Origin: Streptomyces cadmiisoli
Lineage (GTDB): Bacteria; Actinomycetota; Actinomycetes; Streptomycetales; Streptomycetaceae
Assembly: GCF_003261055.1 (NCBI RefSeq)
Contig: NZ_CP030073.1
Span: 2,232,001-2,296,000 of the forward strand
Direction of reading: 5' to 3'
Length of the DNA stretch: 64,000 nucleotides
The notes under the pieces were generated by a model. That model had not been told where the DNA came from, did no database searches, and saw only the letters and a list, made by a program, of their open reading frames with translations. This document shows positions 1 through 8,160 of this stretch, piece by piece (the first letter of the stretch is position 1; every line of letters starts with the position of its first letter). A program made the position numbers and the translations under genes.

Positions 1-9
1 CGCCGCCCG

Positions 10-948
10 TCACGGACACCGGACCACGTGACCCGCGTAGGACAGGTTCCCGCCGAAGCCGAACAGCAGCACCGGGTCCCCGGTGGAGATCGCGCCCTTC
101 TCCACCAGCTTGGAGAACGCGATCGGAATGCTGGCCGCGGAGGTGTTGCCGGACTCGGAGACGTCGCGGGCGACAATGGCGTTGACCGCGCCGAGCTTCT
201 CGGCGAGCGGCTCGATGATGCGCAGGTTGGCCTGGTGCAGCACGACGGCGGCGAGGTCCTCGGGGGCGAAGCCGGCGCGTTCGCAGGCCTGCCGGGCCAG
301 CGGCGGCAGCTGGGTGGTGGCCCAGCGGTAGACGCTCTGCCCCTCCTGGACGAACCGCGCGGGCTCGCCCTCGATGCGCACGGCGTGCCCCATCTCGGGC
401 ACGGAGCCCCAGAGCACCGGGCCCACGCCCGGCTCGTCCGCGGCCTCCACGACGGCGGCCCCCGCTCCGTCGCCCACGAGCACACAGGTCGAACGGTCCG
501 ACCAGTCGGTGACGTCGGACATCTTGTCGGCGCCGATGACCAGCGCCCGGGTGGCCGCGCCCGCGCGCACGGTGTGGTCCGCGGTGGCGAGGGCGTGCGT
601 GAATCCGGCGCACACCACATTGACGTCCATCGCGGCGGGCCGCGGGATGCCGAGCCGGGCGGCGACCCGGGCGGCCATGTTCGGGGAGCGGTCGACGGCC
701 GTCGACGTGGCGACGAGCACCAGGTCGATGTCGTCGGGCGCCAGCCCGGCCGAGGCGAGTGCCTTCGCCGCGGCGTGCGCGGCCAGCTCGTCCACCGGCT
801 CGTCGGGGCCGGCGATGTGCCGGGTCCGGATGCCGACGCGGCTCCTGATCCACTCGTCGCTGGTGTCGACCATGCCCGCCAGTTCGGCGTTCGTCAGCAC
901 TCTGGCGGGCTGGTAGTGGCCTACGGCGGCGATCCGCGAGCCCTTCAT
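10..948 (-). CDS. beta-ketoacyl-ACP synthase III (FabH/KAS III family)
   Basis: A 312-residue thiolase-fold condensing enzyme with the KAS III triad visible as Cys113 (VVCAGF), His238 (LHQANLR) and Asn268 (SGNTSAAS), plus the N-terminal TSDEWIRSRVGIRTRH signature. Family members condense acyl-CoA with malonyl-ACP in the cytosol to start fatty-acid or polyketide chains. Length is normal for FabH and all catalytic residues are intact. The start is ATG at 948, preceded on its own strand by a GGAGGGGG run. It lies 145 bp downstream of the MFS transporter pair and away from any fab operon, so it is more likely a paralogue for a special acyl starter or for acyl transfer than the housekeeping FabH. 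The substrate cannot be read from sequence. Confidence 0.9.
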   Translation of the reverse strand: MKGSRIAAVGHYQPARVLTNAELAGMVDTSDEWIRSRVGIRTRHIAGPDEPVDELAAHAAAKALASAGLAPDDIDLVLVATSTAVDRSPNMAARVAARLGIPRPAAMDVNVVCAGFTHALATADHTVRAGAATRALVIGADKMSDVTDWSDRSTCVLVGDGAGAAVVEAADEPGVGPVLWGSVPEMGHAVRIEGEPARFVQEGQSVYRWATTQLPPLARQACERAGFAPEDLAAVVLHQANLRIIEPLAEKLGAVNAIVARDVSESGNTSAASIPIAFSKLVEKGAISTGDPVLLFGFGGNLSYAGHVVRCP

Positions 949-1093
949 GATGGTCCCCCTCCTTGCAGCGGTCAGCGGGGATCACCAGTCTGAACAGTGA
1001 CTCGCGGGTACGCGGACAGGTGAGGCGACAGGATTGGGGCGTGGGTTTTGTCGGCTTCCATCAGGGCGGCGACCGCCTCCGCCCCGCCGGGAC

Positions 1094-1228
1094 TCAGCCG
1101 GTGAACAACTGGGTGGCCTTCTGCACCAGTTCGTACACACCGTATCCCAGGGGAATACCCACCCACACCCAGGCGAAGGCGATCAGCGCCCGCCGGTCAG
1201 GCGGACTCTGGCTGCTGTCGTCGGACAT
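1094..1228 (-). CDS. 44-residue MFS transporter small subunit
   Basis: A short ORF of 44 codons plus stop starting MSDDSSQSPPDRR, then one hydrophobic helix (ALIAFAWVWVGIPLGYGVYE) and a short polar tail. Its ATG lies 32 nt inside the 3' end of the OxlT-like transporter gene in another frame, so translation is probably coupled. Single-helix proteins of this kind accompany OxlT-family transporters in actinobacteria and are often left unannotated. A role as accessory subunit of the transporter is inferred from position and topology only. Nothing suggests a signal peptide, since the helix has no cleavage site after it. Confidence 0.7.
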   Translation of the reverse strand: MSDDSSQSPPDRRALIAFAWVWVGIPLGYGVYELVQKATQLFTG

Positions 1229-2531
1229 CGTCGGCCTCCCTCTGAGCGGGGACGTGGTGGTGACGGGGATGGACGGGACGGACCAGCTCGTTGGCGACGA
1301 AGCCGACGACGAGCAGGCCGATCATGATGCCGAAGGACGTGCCGTACAGGGCCGCGCCGTGTTTGCCGGCCTCCTCCTGCCGGTCGGCGATCCAGTTGAC
1401 GATCAGCGGACCGAGCACACCGGCGGTGGACCAGGCCGTGAGCAGCCGGCCGTGGATCGCGCCGACCTGATAGGTCCCGAAGAGGTCCTTCAGATAGGCC
1501 GGGACGGTCGCGAAACCGCCGCCGTAGAAGGAGAGGATCACCAGGGCGCACAGGATGAACAGCGGCTTGGACGAGTCGCCGAACAGGGCGATCAGCAGGT
1601 ACATCAGGGCGCCCGCGCCCAGGTAGACGCGGTAGATGTTCTTGCGTCCGATCAGGTCGGACGTCGAGGACCAGCCGATGCGGCCCGCCATGTTCGCCGC
1701 GGAGAGCAGCGCGACGAAGCCCGCGGCGGCCGTCACCGACACCGGGGTGGAGGTGTCGGCGAAGAAGTCGGTGATCATCGGGGCGGCCTTCTCCAGGATG
1801 CCGATGCCCGCGGACACGTTCATGCAGAGCACGACCCACAGGCACCAGAACTGCGGGGTGCGTACCGCGCTGCGCGCCGACACCTGCACGCCCTCGCTCA
1901 CGTCCGGCCCCGCCGCGACGGGCTTCGCGGTCCGCGGCACCCGGACGAGCAGCACACCGAGCAGCATGAAGACGGCGTACGTCAGTCCGTGCACGAGGAA
2001 GGCGAGCGCGATGCCGCAGCTGTCCGAGCCGAAGGACTCGAGCATCTGCGCCGACCAGGGCGAGGCGATGAGCGCGCCGCCGCCGAAGCCCATGATGGCG
2101 ATGCCGGTGGCCATTCCGGGCCGGTCCGGGAACCATTTGATCAGGGTCGAGACGGGCGATATGTAGCCGATGCCGAGGCCGATCCCGCCGACGAAGCCGT
2201 AGCCGAGGACGATCAGCCAGTACTGCTCGGTCGCCGCGCCGAGGGCGGAGAGCAGGAAGCCGGACGAGAAGCACACCAGCGCCACGGTCATCGCCCAGCG
2301 CGGTCCGTTGCGCTCGACGAGCGTGCCGCCGAACGCGGCGGACAGACCGAGCATGACGATGCCGAGCTGGAAGGGCAGGGCGCTCTGGGTGCCGCTGAGC
2401 CCGAGCGCCGATTCGAGCGGGGGCTTGAACACGCTCCAGGCGTAGGCCTGGCCGATGGAGAGATGGACGGAAAGCGCTGCGGGCGGGACCAGCCAGCGGC
2501 TCCATCCCGGGGGTGCGACGGGGGGACTCAT
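1197..2531 (-). CDS. OxlT-family MFS transporter (oxalate/formate antiporter-like)
   Basis: A 444-residue polytopic membrane protein with about twelve hydrophobic segments. Features of the OxlT branch of the major facilitator superfamily are visible: GQAYAWSVFKPPL in helix 1, a loop with ERNGPRW, and FPDRPGMATGIAIMGFGGGA near helix 5. OxlT homologues exchange oxalate, formate or other small monocarboxylates across the cytoplasmic membrane. The ATG at 2531 begins MSPPVAPPGW; upstream in-frame starts add a non-conserved, non-membrane extension. The formate dehydrogenase operon 2.7 kb away makes formate or oxalate an attractive substrate, but the direction and substrate are inferred. The C-terminus is cytosolic and histidine/arginine-rich. 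Confidence 0.85.
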   Translation of the reverse strand: MSPPVAPPGWSRWLVPPAALSVHLSIGQAYAWSVFKPPLESALGLSGTQSALPFQLGIVMLGLSAAFGGTLVERNGPRWAMTVALVCFSSGFLLSALGAATEQYWLIVLGYGFVGGIGLGIGYISPVSTLIKWFPDRPGMATGIAIMGFGGGALIASPWSAQMLESFGSDSCGIALAFLVHGLTYAVFMLLGVLLVRVPRTAKPVAAGPDVSEGVQVSARSAVRTPQFWCLWVVLCMNVSAGIGILEKAAPMITDFFADTSTPVSVTAAAGFVALLSAANMAGRIGWSSTSDLIGRKNIYRVYLGAGALMYLLIALFGDSSKPLFILCALVILSFYGGGFATVPAYLKDLFGTYQVGAIHGRLLTAWSTAGVLGPLIVNWIADRQEEAGKHGAALYGTSFGIMIGLLVVGFVANELVRPVHPRHHHVPAQREADDVRRQQPESA

Positions 2532-2680
2532 GATCCCGAACGGTAGGAACGCGGTCGGTGGTTGAGAAGCGGTCGGTCGACCGTATGCGGTGAGCGGTAT
2601 CCAACGGGCGACGAACGGTCGCACCCCGGGACGGCGCCGCCCGGTCGTGCGGTCACCTCACTCGCGTGAGGGCCGTCGTG

Positions 2681-4057
2681 TCACCCCGCGGGGGCGGCAG
2701 GGGGACTCGCGCGGCCCGGTGCGCCCGCCGTCGGGCGCGGGGCCGGGCCCTGGGCGGCGGCGAGCACCGCGAGGACGGCCATGACCACCAGGACGAGGCC
2801 GACGACCAGGGCCACGGCACCGACCGTGGGGAAGTTCCACAGCAGCAGGGCGAGCACCCCGCCCCCGATGACGATGCCGTTCGTCCACGACCGGTGCGTG
2901 TCCAGCCACCGTCCCGCCGAGCCGGTGCGCAGCCCGGCGCGGGAGAGCGCCTGCCCGCCCGCGCCGGTGCCGCGCCGGGCCAGGTCGCGGGTGCCGCGGG
3001 CCACTCGGCTCGGGCCGTACAGGAACGCGGCCAGCGCCGTGATCACGGCGACGACCAGCAGGGTGCGCGTGCTGTCGCGCAGGAAGCGTACGAAGGTGTC
3101 GTAGATCGACGCGGCCGCGTCGGCTGGCAGCGTCGACGCCGGTACGGCGTCCAGGTAGAGGCGGCGCGCTACGGCCAGCGCGACGAGCAGCACCACCATC
3201 ATCACGGCGACGCCGACGCCCGCGACCAGCAGCATCGTGCGGTGTGCGGGATTCGTCCACACGGCGAGGCCGGCGAGCAGGACGGTCAGCACGGGCAGCC
3301 AGGTGCCGACGATGTCCAGCAGCCGCATGCCCGCCTGCGCCTTGGACAGTTCGTCGCTTTGGAACAGGGTGATCTGCCGGTCCACGGACGGAATGGCGGA
3401 GGCCTTCTCGAAGCCCGCGTCGACCAGGCGCTGTTTGACCTGGTCGATCACGGTGCCGAGATCGAGTTTCACGGTGTCGCCCTCGGCGCGCAGGGCTCCC
3501 TTGTCGGACCCGGTGAGCACGTTCACCACCGCCGCGTGCGCGCGCCGGTTCGCGGCGTCCCAGGCCTGCGCGAAGAAGTCGCTGGTGATCACGCGGTTCA
3601 CGATGCGGTGCACCACGTCCGTCACGGCGGCGCGCAGCGGCCCGGAGAGGGCCTGTGACTTGTCGACCACGGCCTGTGGTGCCCCCGCTTTGGCGAGCGC
3701 GTCGCCCAGCGACTTGGTCACCGCGTCGACGTCCACCTCGGCCACGACACGGTCGGTGAGCCGGTCGGTGACGGCGTTCTGCACCGACGGGTCCTTGGCC
3801 AGCGGGGCGACGGTCTGGACGTAGCGGTCGGTGTCGGTGACCTCTTCGTTCAGCCACACCGCCACCACGGACACCGGCGCCAGCAGCAGGGCGAGCAGCA
3901 GCAGGACGGAGGCGCCGGCGTAGCGCGTCCTGCGGTGGTGCACGGAGGCGGCCTTGCGCAGCCGCCGGTACTCGGCGCCCTCCTCGGCGGTCAGGACGAC
4001 CGGGGGCTCCGCGTCGCCGCCGGAACCCGGGGGTGCGGGGGTGTTCATCGGGGCCAT
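2681..4057 (-). CDS. integral membrane protein of unknown function with large extracytoplasmic domain
   Basis: A 458-residue protein. After a charged cytosolic N-terminus there is one helix near residues 46-66, then a roughly 190-residue extracytoplasmic region rich in DxxVxxxVTDRL-type helices. Four further hydrophobic segments follow, and the tail is Pro/Ala-rich. The extracytoplasmic region contains VTDRLTDRVVAEVDVD and recurrent Ala/Val heptads, so it is probably helical. The ATG at 4057 has a GAGGAG box 6 nt upstream, better than the ATG at 4048. Proteins of this layout occur widely in Streptomyces without a known role. No enzyme motif is seen. Confidence 0.75.
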   Translation of the reverse strand: MAPMNTPAPPGSGGDAEPPVVLTAEEGAEYRRLRKAASVHHRRTRYAGASVLLLLALLLAPVSVVAVWLNEEVTDTDRYVQTVAPLAKDPSVQNAVTDRLTDRVVAEVDVDAVTKSLGDALAKAGAPQAVVDKSQALSGPLRAAVTDVVHRIVNRVITSDFFAQAWDAANRRAHAAVVNVLTGSDKGALRAEGDTVKLDLGTVIDQVKQRLVDAGFEKASAIPSVDRQITLFQSDELSKAQAGMRLLDIVGTWLPVLTVLLAGLAVWTNPAHRTMLLVAGVGVAVMMVVLLVALAVARRLYLDAVPASTLPADAAASIYDTFVRFLRDSTRTLLVVAVITALAAFLYGPSRVARGTRDLARRGTGAGGQALSRAGLRTGSAGRWLDTHRSWTNGIVIGGGVLALLLWNFPTVGAVALVVGLVLVVMAVLAVLAAAQGPAPRPTAGAPGRASPPAAPAG

Positions 4058-4436
4058 GCGGTCTCCTCGGTCGTTGACGGCGCACAGGCTCCGTGCGCGG
4101 CGCGCTCTCGTGCCGTGGCACCGGCGAGCGTTCCGGGAGGGTGCGGCAGAGCCCGTCGGCCCGGCCGCGCGGGCCGCGGCCGGCCGGGCGAAGGCGATCC
4201 GGCCCCCGTCCGGCCCGGACGATGCCGCGTACGGGCGCGGCGACCGGGTCGGAAGGGGGCCGGATCGGTCGGCGGGGCCGGCGCCACCACGCCCGCGACC
4301 AGTTCGCGCGCGCCGGCCCCGTCGGCACCCCACGTGTACAGCGTCGCCCTGCCTCCGCTGCCCCGCGTCACCCACGAGGGGTGATCCGCGGGCGGCAGGT
4401 CACGATGCGCGGGGTGGGGGGACGCGGGCGGCGGGC
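4058..4436. other. 379-bp intergenic stretch without a convincing gene
   Basis: This very GC-rich gap lies between two minus-strand membrane-protein genes. Open frames cross it on both strands, but their products are Arg/Gly/Pro-rich, match no family and have no ribosome-binding site. A 9-bp perfect hairpin (CCGGCCGCG, 4161-4169, pairing with 4175-4183 across a 5-nt loop) could end transcription of the gene at 4437-4937, though it lies about 250 nt from that stop codon. The promoter of the gene starting at 4057 should also be here; no clear -35/-10 pair is visible. Confidence 0.6.
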
Positions 4437-4937
4437 TCAGTGGGTGACCAGGATCTTGAACACGACGATCAGCAGTCCGAGCAGCAGGTTCACGGCGGCG
4501 GTGCCCGCCACCATGCCCGCGCTCGCCCCGGCCCGGCGGGCCGCGGCCACGGACCAGCCCACCTGGCCGGCCACCGCGACGGACAGCGCCAGCCACACCG
4601 TGCCGGCCAGGTCCAGCCCGAGCAGCGGGCTGACGGCCACCGCGACGGCGGGCGGGACCGCGGCGTTGACGATCGGCCACTCGTCCCGGCACACCTGCCA
4701 GACCACCCGGCGGTCCAGCGGCTGCTGTGCCAGACGTGTGCCGAACAGCTGGGCGTGCACGTGCGCGAACCAGAACACCACGCCGGTGACCAGCAGGAGC
4801 AGCACCAGTTGCAGGCGTGGGAACGAGCCGAGGCCGCCCGCCCCGATCACGACGGAGGCGGCCAGCATCGATCCGTAGACGCCGCCGGTGTAGTCGCTGC
4901 GCGCCCTGCGCTCGGTGGTTCCCGCCACGAGGTCCAT
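4437..4937 (-). CDS. four-helix membrane protein, unknown function
   Basis: The conserved-looking part is about 166 residues, starting MDLVAGTTERRARSDYTGG, with four hydrophobic segments and a short HVHAQLFG loop containing two histidines between helices 2 and 3. It ends IVVFKILVTH. The ATG at 4937 is chosen because everything upstream in frame is Arg/Pro-rich repeat sequence, but it lacks a strong Shine-Dalgarno box, and starts at 4964 or 5177 cannot be excluded. It is divergent from the formate dehydrogenase operon. No catalytic motif is seen and no function is assigned. Confidence 0.6.
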   Translation of the reverse strand: MDLVAGTTERRARSDYTGGVYGSMLAASVVIGAGGLGSFPRLQLVLLLLVTGVVFWFAHVHAQLFGTRLAQQPLDRRVVWQVCRDEWPIVNAAVPPAVAVAVSPLLGLDLAGTVWLALSVAVAGQVGWSVAAARRAGASAGMVAGTAAVNLLLGLLIVVFKILVTH

Positions 4938-4980
4938 GGCACCGGTCCGGCCGCGGCGGCACATCACCCCGTACGGGCGA

Positions 4981-5112
4981 GGACGCGGCGGCACCCGCGG
5001 GAGGGGTGCGCGGTCCTCCGGTCGCCGCCGCGGGGAGGAGGCACGCTCGTCCGGTCGCCGCAGTGGGAAGGGCGCGCGCTCCTCCGGTCGTCGCCGCGGG
5101 CCGGGATCGCGG
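4981..5112. repeat. 33-bp tandem repeat, three clear copies and one degenerate
   Basis: Copies begin at 5014, 5047 and 5080, each carrying TCxTCCGGTCGxCG near its start. The 33 bp from 4981 look like a decayed fourth copy. Because the unit is a multiple of three, the open frame on the minus strand reads as an RRPxxRAxxP repeat of 11 residues. It sits just upstream of the chosen start of the gene at 4937, so it is either leader DNA or a repeat-coded N-terminal extension. Confidence 0.75.
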
Positions 5113-5150
5113 GTTCGGGTGCTGCGCGGACCCTTGCTGACCCAACCTCC

Positions 5151-5166
5151 ATACTGTAGACAATAT
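5151..5166. promoter_or_regulatory. GntR-type operator candidate upstream of the formate dehydrogenase operon
   Basis: ATACTGTAGACAATAT is an imperfect 16-bp dyad: ATAyTGT-type half sites facing each other, 6 of 8 positions symmetrical. It is strikingly AT-rich for this genome. TGT(A/C)GACA cores are typical of GntR/FadR-family operators. It lies 101 nt before the GTG of the first operon gene. A weak -35-like TTGCTG at 5134-5139 is 17 nt from TAGACA at 5157-5162, so the dyad would cover the -10 region. The rest of the 4938-5267 gap holds only the 33-bp repeat. No GntR gene lies nearby in the window. Confidence 0.5.
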
Positions 5167-5267
5167 TTCGTCGACATACTTCAACGGTCGCGGCCGTGCT
5201 CTCGGCCGCGACCGCCTCGTCCTTCGACCACCTCCGCGGTATCCCTCAAACCGAACGGAGTGTTTCC

Positions 5268-6239
5268 GTGAAAGTCGCAGTCCTCGGCGCCGGAGCGATC
5301 GGCGCCTATGTCGGTGCCGCGCTCCACCGCGCGGGCGCCGACGTGCACCTCATCGCCCGTGGACCGCATCTGGCGGCCATGAGGCGGCACGGAGTGCAGG
5401 TGCTCAGCCCGCGCGGCGACTTCACCGCGCACCCCCGTGCCACCGACGACCCGGCCGAGATCGGCCCGGTCGACTATGTGTTCCTGGGCCTGAAGGCCAA
5501 CTCGTACGCGGCGTGCGGGCCGCTGATCGAGCCGCTGCTGCACGACACCACGGCGGTCGTGGCCGCCCAGAACGGCATCCCCTGGTGGTACTTCCACCGG
5601 CACGGCGGCCCCTACGACGGGCACCGCGTCGAAAGCGTGGACCCGGACGGCGCGGTCAGTGCGGTGCTCGCGCCCGAACGCGCCGTCGGCTGCGTCGTCT
5701 ACGCGGCGACCGAGCTGGAGGGCCCGGGTGTGGTCCGGCACCTGGAAGGCACCCGGTTCTCCATCGGCGAGCCCGACCGCTCGGTGTCCGAGCGGTGCGT
5801 GGCGCTCAGTGAGGCCATGCAGGCCGGCGGTCTCAAGTGCCCGGTCGAACCCGACCTGCGCAACGACATCTGGCTGAAGCTGCTGGGCAACATCTCCTTC
5901 AACCCGATCAGCGCGCTGGCCCGGGCCACCATGCGGCAGATGTGTCTGCACGGCGGCACCCGGCGGGTCATCGAGATCATGATGACCGAGACGCTCGCCG
6001 TCGCCGCCGCGCTCGGCTGCGAGGTCGGCATCTCCATCGAACGACGTCTCGCGGGCGCCGAGAAGGTCGGCGACCACCGCACCTCCACGCTCCAGGACCT
6101 GGAGCGCGGCAAACCGCTGGAACTCGACGTACTGCTCGCCGCCGTCGTCGAGCTGGCGGACATCACCGGCGTGGACGTGCCCACCCTGCGCACCGTGCAC
6201 GCCATCTCGGACCTGCTCGCGCTGAGGAGCGCCGCATGA
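5268..6239 (+). CDS. ketopantoate reductase-like oxidoreductase (ApbA/PanE family)
   Basis: A 323-residue NAD(P)-dependent dehydrogenase. It begins with a Rossmann dinucleotide site, VAVLGAGAIGAYVGAAL, and has the PanE C-terminal helical domain (DIWLKLLGNISFNPISAL, where the Lys of WLKL corresponds to the catalytic lysine). Family members reduce 2-oxo acids such as 2-dehydropantoate. The GTG start at 5268 has GGAG 7 nt upstream. It is the first gene of the formate dehydrogenase operon and its TGA overlaps the next ATG. That context argues against a primary role in pantothenate synthesis and for a paralogue acting on another 2-oxo acid or as an accessory dehydrogenase. This is inference. Confidence 0.85.
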   Translation: MKVAVLGAGAIGAYVGAALHRAGADVHLIARGPHLAAMRRHGVQVLSPRGDFTAHPRATDDPAEIGPVDYVFLGLKANSYAACGPLIEPLLHDTTAVVAAQNGIPWWYFHRHGGPYDGHRVESVDPDGAVSAVLAPERAVGCVVYAATELEGPGVVRHLEGTRFSIGEPDRSVSERCVALSEAMQAGGLKCPVEPDLRNDIWLKLLGNISFNPISALARATMRQMCLHGGTRRVIEIMMTETLAVAAALGCEVGISIERRLAGAEKVGDHRTSTLQDLERGKPLELDVLLAAVVELADITGVDVPTLRTVHAISDLLALRSAA

Positions 6240-8155
6240 GGAAACGCCAGCCGAAGACGTACACCCGGCTCACCCATCCGCTCGTCAGGGACTCGCGCGA
6301 CGAACCCTTCCGCCGGGCCACCTGGGACGAGGCCCTCGACCGTGCCGCCCGGGGCCTGTCGGCGGCCCGCGGCGCGTTCGGCATGTTCTCCTGCGCCCGC
6401 GCCACCAACGAGATGAACTACGTGGCGCAGAAGTTCGCCCGGGTCGTGATGGGCACCAACAACGTCGACTCCTGCAACCGCACCTGTCACGCCCCGAGCG
6501 TCGCGGGCCTGTCCGCCGCGTTCGGCTCCGGCGGGGGCACCTCCTCGTACGAGGAGATCGAGCACACGGACGTCATCGTGATGTGGGGCTCCAACGCCCG
6601 CTTCGCGCACCCGATCTTCTTCCAGCACGTGCTGAAGGGGATCCACAACGGCGCCCGGATGTACGCCGTCGACCCGCGGCGCACCAGCACCGCCGAGTGG
6701 GCGGAGAGCTGGCTCGGCCTGAACGTCGGCACGGACATCCCGATGGCGCACGCGATCGGCCGCGAGATCATCCACGCGGGGCTGGCCAACGAGGCGTTCA
6801 TCCAGCGGGCGACCAGCGGCTTCGAGGAGTACCGGCAGCTCGTCGAGCCCTGGACGCCGTCCCTCGCGGAGAAGGTGACCGGCGTGCCGGCCGCCGCGAT
6901 CCGGGAGCTGGCGCACGCCTACGCCCGCGCCGAACGGGCCCAGCTGTGCTGGACGCTGGGCATCACCGAGCACCACAACGGCACCGACAACGTCCGCGCG
7001 CTGATCAATCTGTCCCTGCTGACGGGCCATGTCGGCCGCTTCGGTTCGGGGCTCCAGCCCCTGCGCGGCCAGAACAACGTGCAGGGCGGCGGCGACATGG
7101 GCGCCATCCCCAACCGGCTGCCCGGCTTCCAGGACATCCTCGACGCGGACACCCGGCTGAAGTTCGAGTCGGCCTGGGACACCGTCATCCAGCCGCACTA
7201 CGGGATGAACCTCACCGAGATGTTCGAGGCGATGGAGGAGGGCACGCTCAGGGCCGTGTACTGCATCGGCGAGAACCCGGCGCAGTCGGAGGCGGACAGC
7301 GAGCAGGCGGTCCGCCGGATGCAGGCCCTCGACTTCCTCGTCGTGCAGGACATCTTCCTGACCAGGACGGCCGAACTGGCCGATGTCGTCCTGCCCGCCA
7401 CCGCCGGCTGGGCGGAGACCGACGGCACCACCACCAACAGCGAACGCCGGGTCCAGCGGGTGCGCCGGGCGGTGACCCCGCCCGGCGAGGCGCGCGAGGA
7501 CATCGACATCATCTGCGACCTCGCGGGCCGGCTCGGCCACGACTGGAAGTACACCGACGCCGAGGCGGTCTGGAACGAACTCCGGTCCATCTCGCCGGAC
7601 CACTACGGGATGACCTACGAGCGCCTGGAGGAGCACCAGGGCATCCAGTGGCCCTGCCCGAGCACCGAGCGGCTCGAACCGTCCTATCTGCACGGCCGGC
7701 TGTGGCAGACCGACCCGGCCGCGCGCGGGCTCGCCGCGCCCTTCGGGCTGGTGCAGCACGATCCGCCCGTCGACCTCACCGACGAGGACTACCCGGTCCG
7801 GCTGACCACCGGGCGGCGCCTCGACTCGTACAACACCGGTGTGCAGAGCGGGAGTTTCGCCTCCCCGCTGCGGCGCGGCGAGTACGTCGAGCTGAGCCCG
7901 GAGGACGCCGAGCGGTACGGGGTCGCGGTGGGCGAGGAGGTCCAGGTGACCTCCCGGCGGGGATCGGTGGTCGCGCCGGTGTGGGTGGACCCGGCGCTGC
8001 GGCCCGGGCTGGCCTTCATGACCATGCACTTTCCCGACGAGGTGGACACCAACCAGCTGACGATCGAGGCGAACTGCCCGATCGCGGGGACGGCGGAGTT
8101 CAAGGCGTCGGCGATCCGGATCGAGAAGCTCCCCGTTGCGACCATCGTGAGGTGA
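6236..8155 (+). CDS. formate dehydrogenase catalytic (molybdopterin) subunit, lacking the N-terminal 4Fe-4S domain
   Basis: A 639-residue molybdopterin oxidoreductase. The probable active-site residue is Cys84 in SCNRTCHAPSVAGL, at the position of selenocysteine in E. coli FdhF, with His85 next to it. The molybdopterin domain (VIMWGSNARFAHP, DPRRTSTAE, LPxTAGWAETDGTTTNSERR) and the C-terminal cofactor-binding domain (LTTGRRLDSYNTG) are complete. The usual N-terminal [4Fe-4S] domain, CxxCxxxC followed about 27 residues later by C, is absent: the protein starts straight at KTYTRLTHPLVRD. That domain is found at the end of the protein encoded at 9984-10844. Translation is coupled by an ATGA overlap with the preceding gene. 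Confidence 0.9.
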   Translation: MRKRQPKTYTRLTHPLVRDSRDEPFRRATWDEALDRAARGLSAARGAFGMFSCARATNEMNYVAQKFARVVMGTNNVDSCNRTCHAPSVAGLSAAFGSGGGTSSYEEIEHTDVIVMWGSNARFAHPIFFQHVLKGIHNGARMYAVDPRRTSTAEWAESWLGLNVGTDIPMAHAIGREIIHAGLANEAFIQRATSGFEEYRQLVEPWTPSLAEKVTGVPAAAIRELAHAYARAERAQLCWTLGITEHHNGTDNVRALINLSLLTGHVGRFGSGLQPLRGQNNVQGGGDMGAIPNRLPGFQDILDADTRLKFESAWDTVIQPHYGMNLTEMFEAMEEGTLRAVYCIGENPAQSEADSEQAVRRMQALDFLVVQDIFLTRTAELADVVLPATAGWAETDGTTTNSERRVQRVRRAVTPPGEAREDIDIICDLAGRLGHDWKYTDAEAVWNELRSISPDHYGMTYERLEEHQGIQWPCPSTERLEPSYLHGRLWQTDPAARGLAAPFGLVQHDPPVDLTDEDYPVRLTTGRRLDSYNTGVQSGSFASPLRRGEYVELSPEDAERYGVAVGEEVQVTSRRGSVVAPVWVDPALRPGLAFMTMHFPDEVDTNQLTIEANCPIAGTAEFKASAIRIEKLPVATIVR

Positions 8156-8160
8156 CGTAA

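Noticed and set aside
972..1166. A 64-codon minus-strand ORF between the MFS partner gene and the KAS III gene
   Set aside because: It overlaps the better-supported 44-residue ORF, has no ribosome-binding site, and its product has no recognisable features.
4045..5184. A 379-codon minus-strand frame across the 4.06-4.44 kb gap
   Set aside because: Arg/Pro/Gly-rich, no motif, and it overlaps the four-helix membrane protein in another frame; treated as non-coding.
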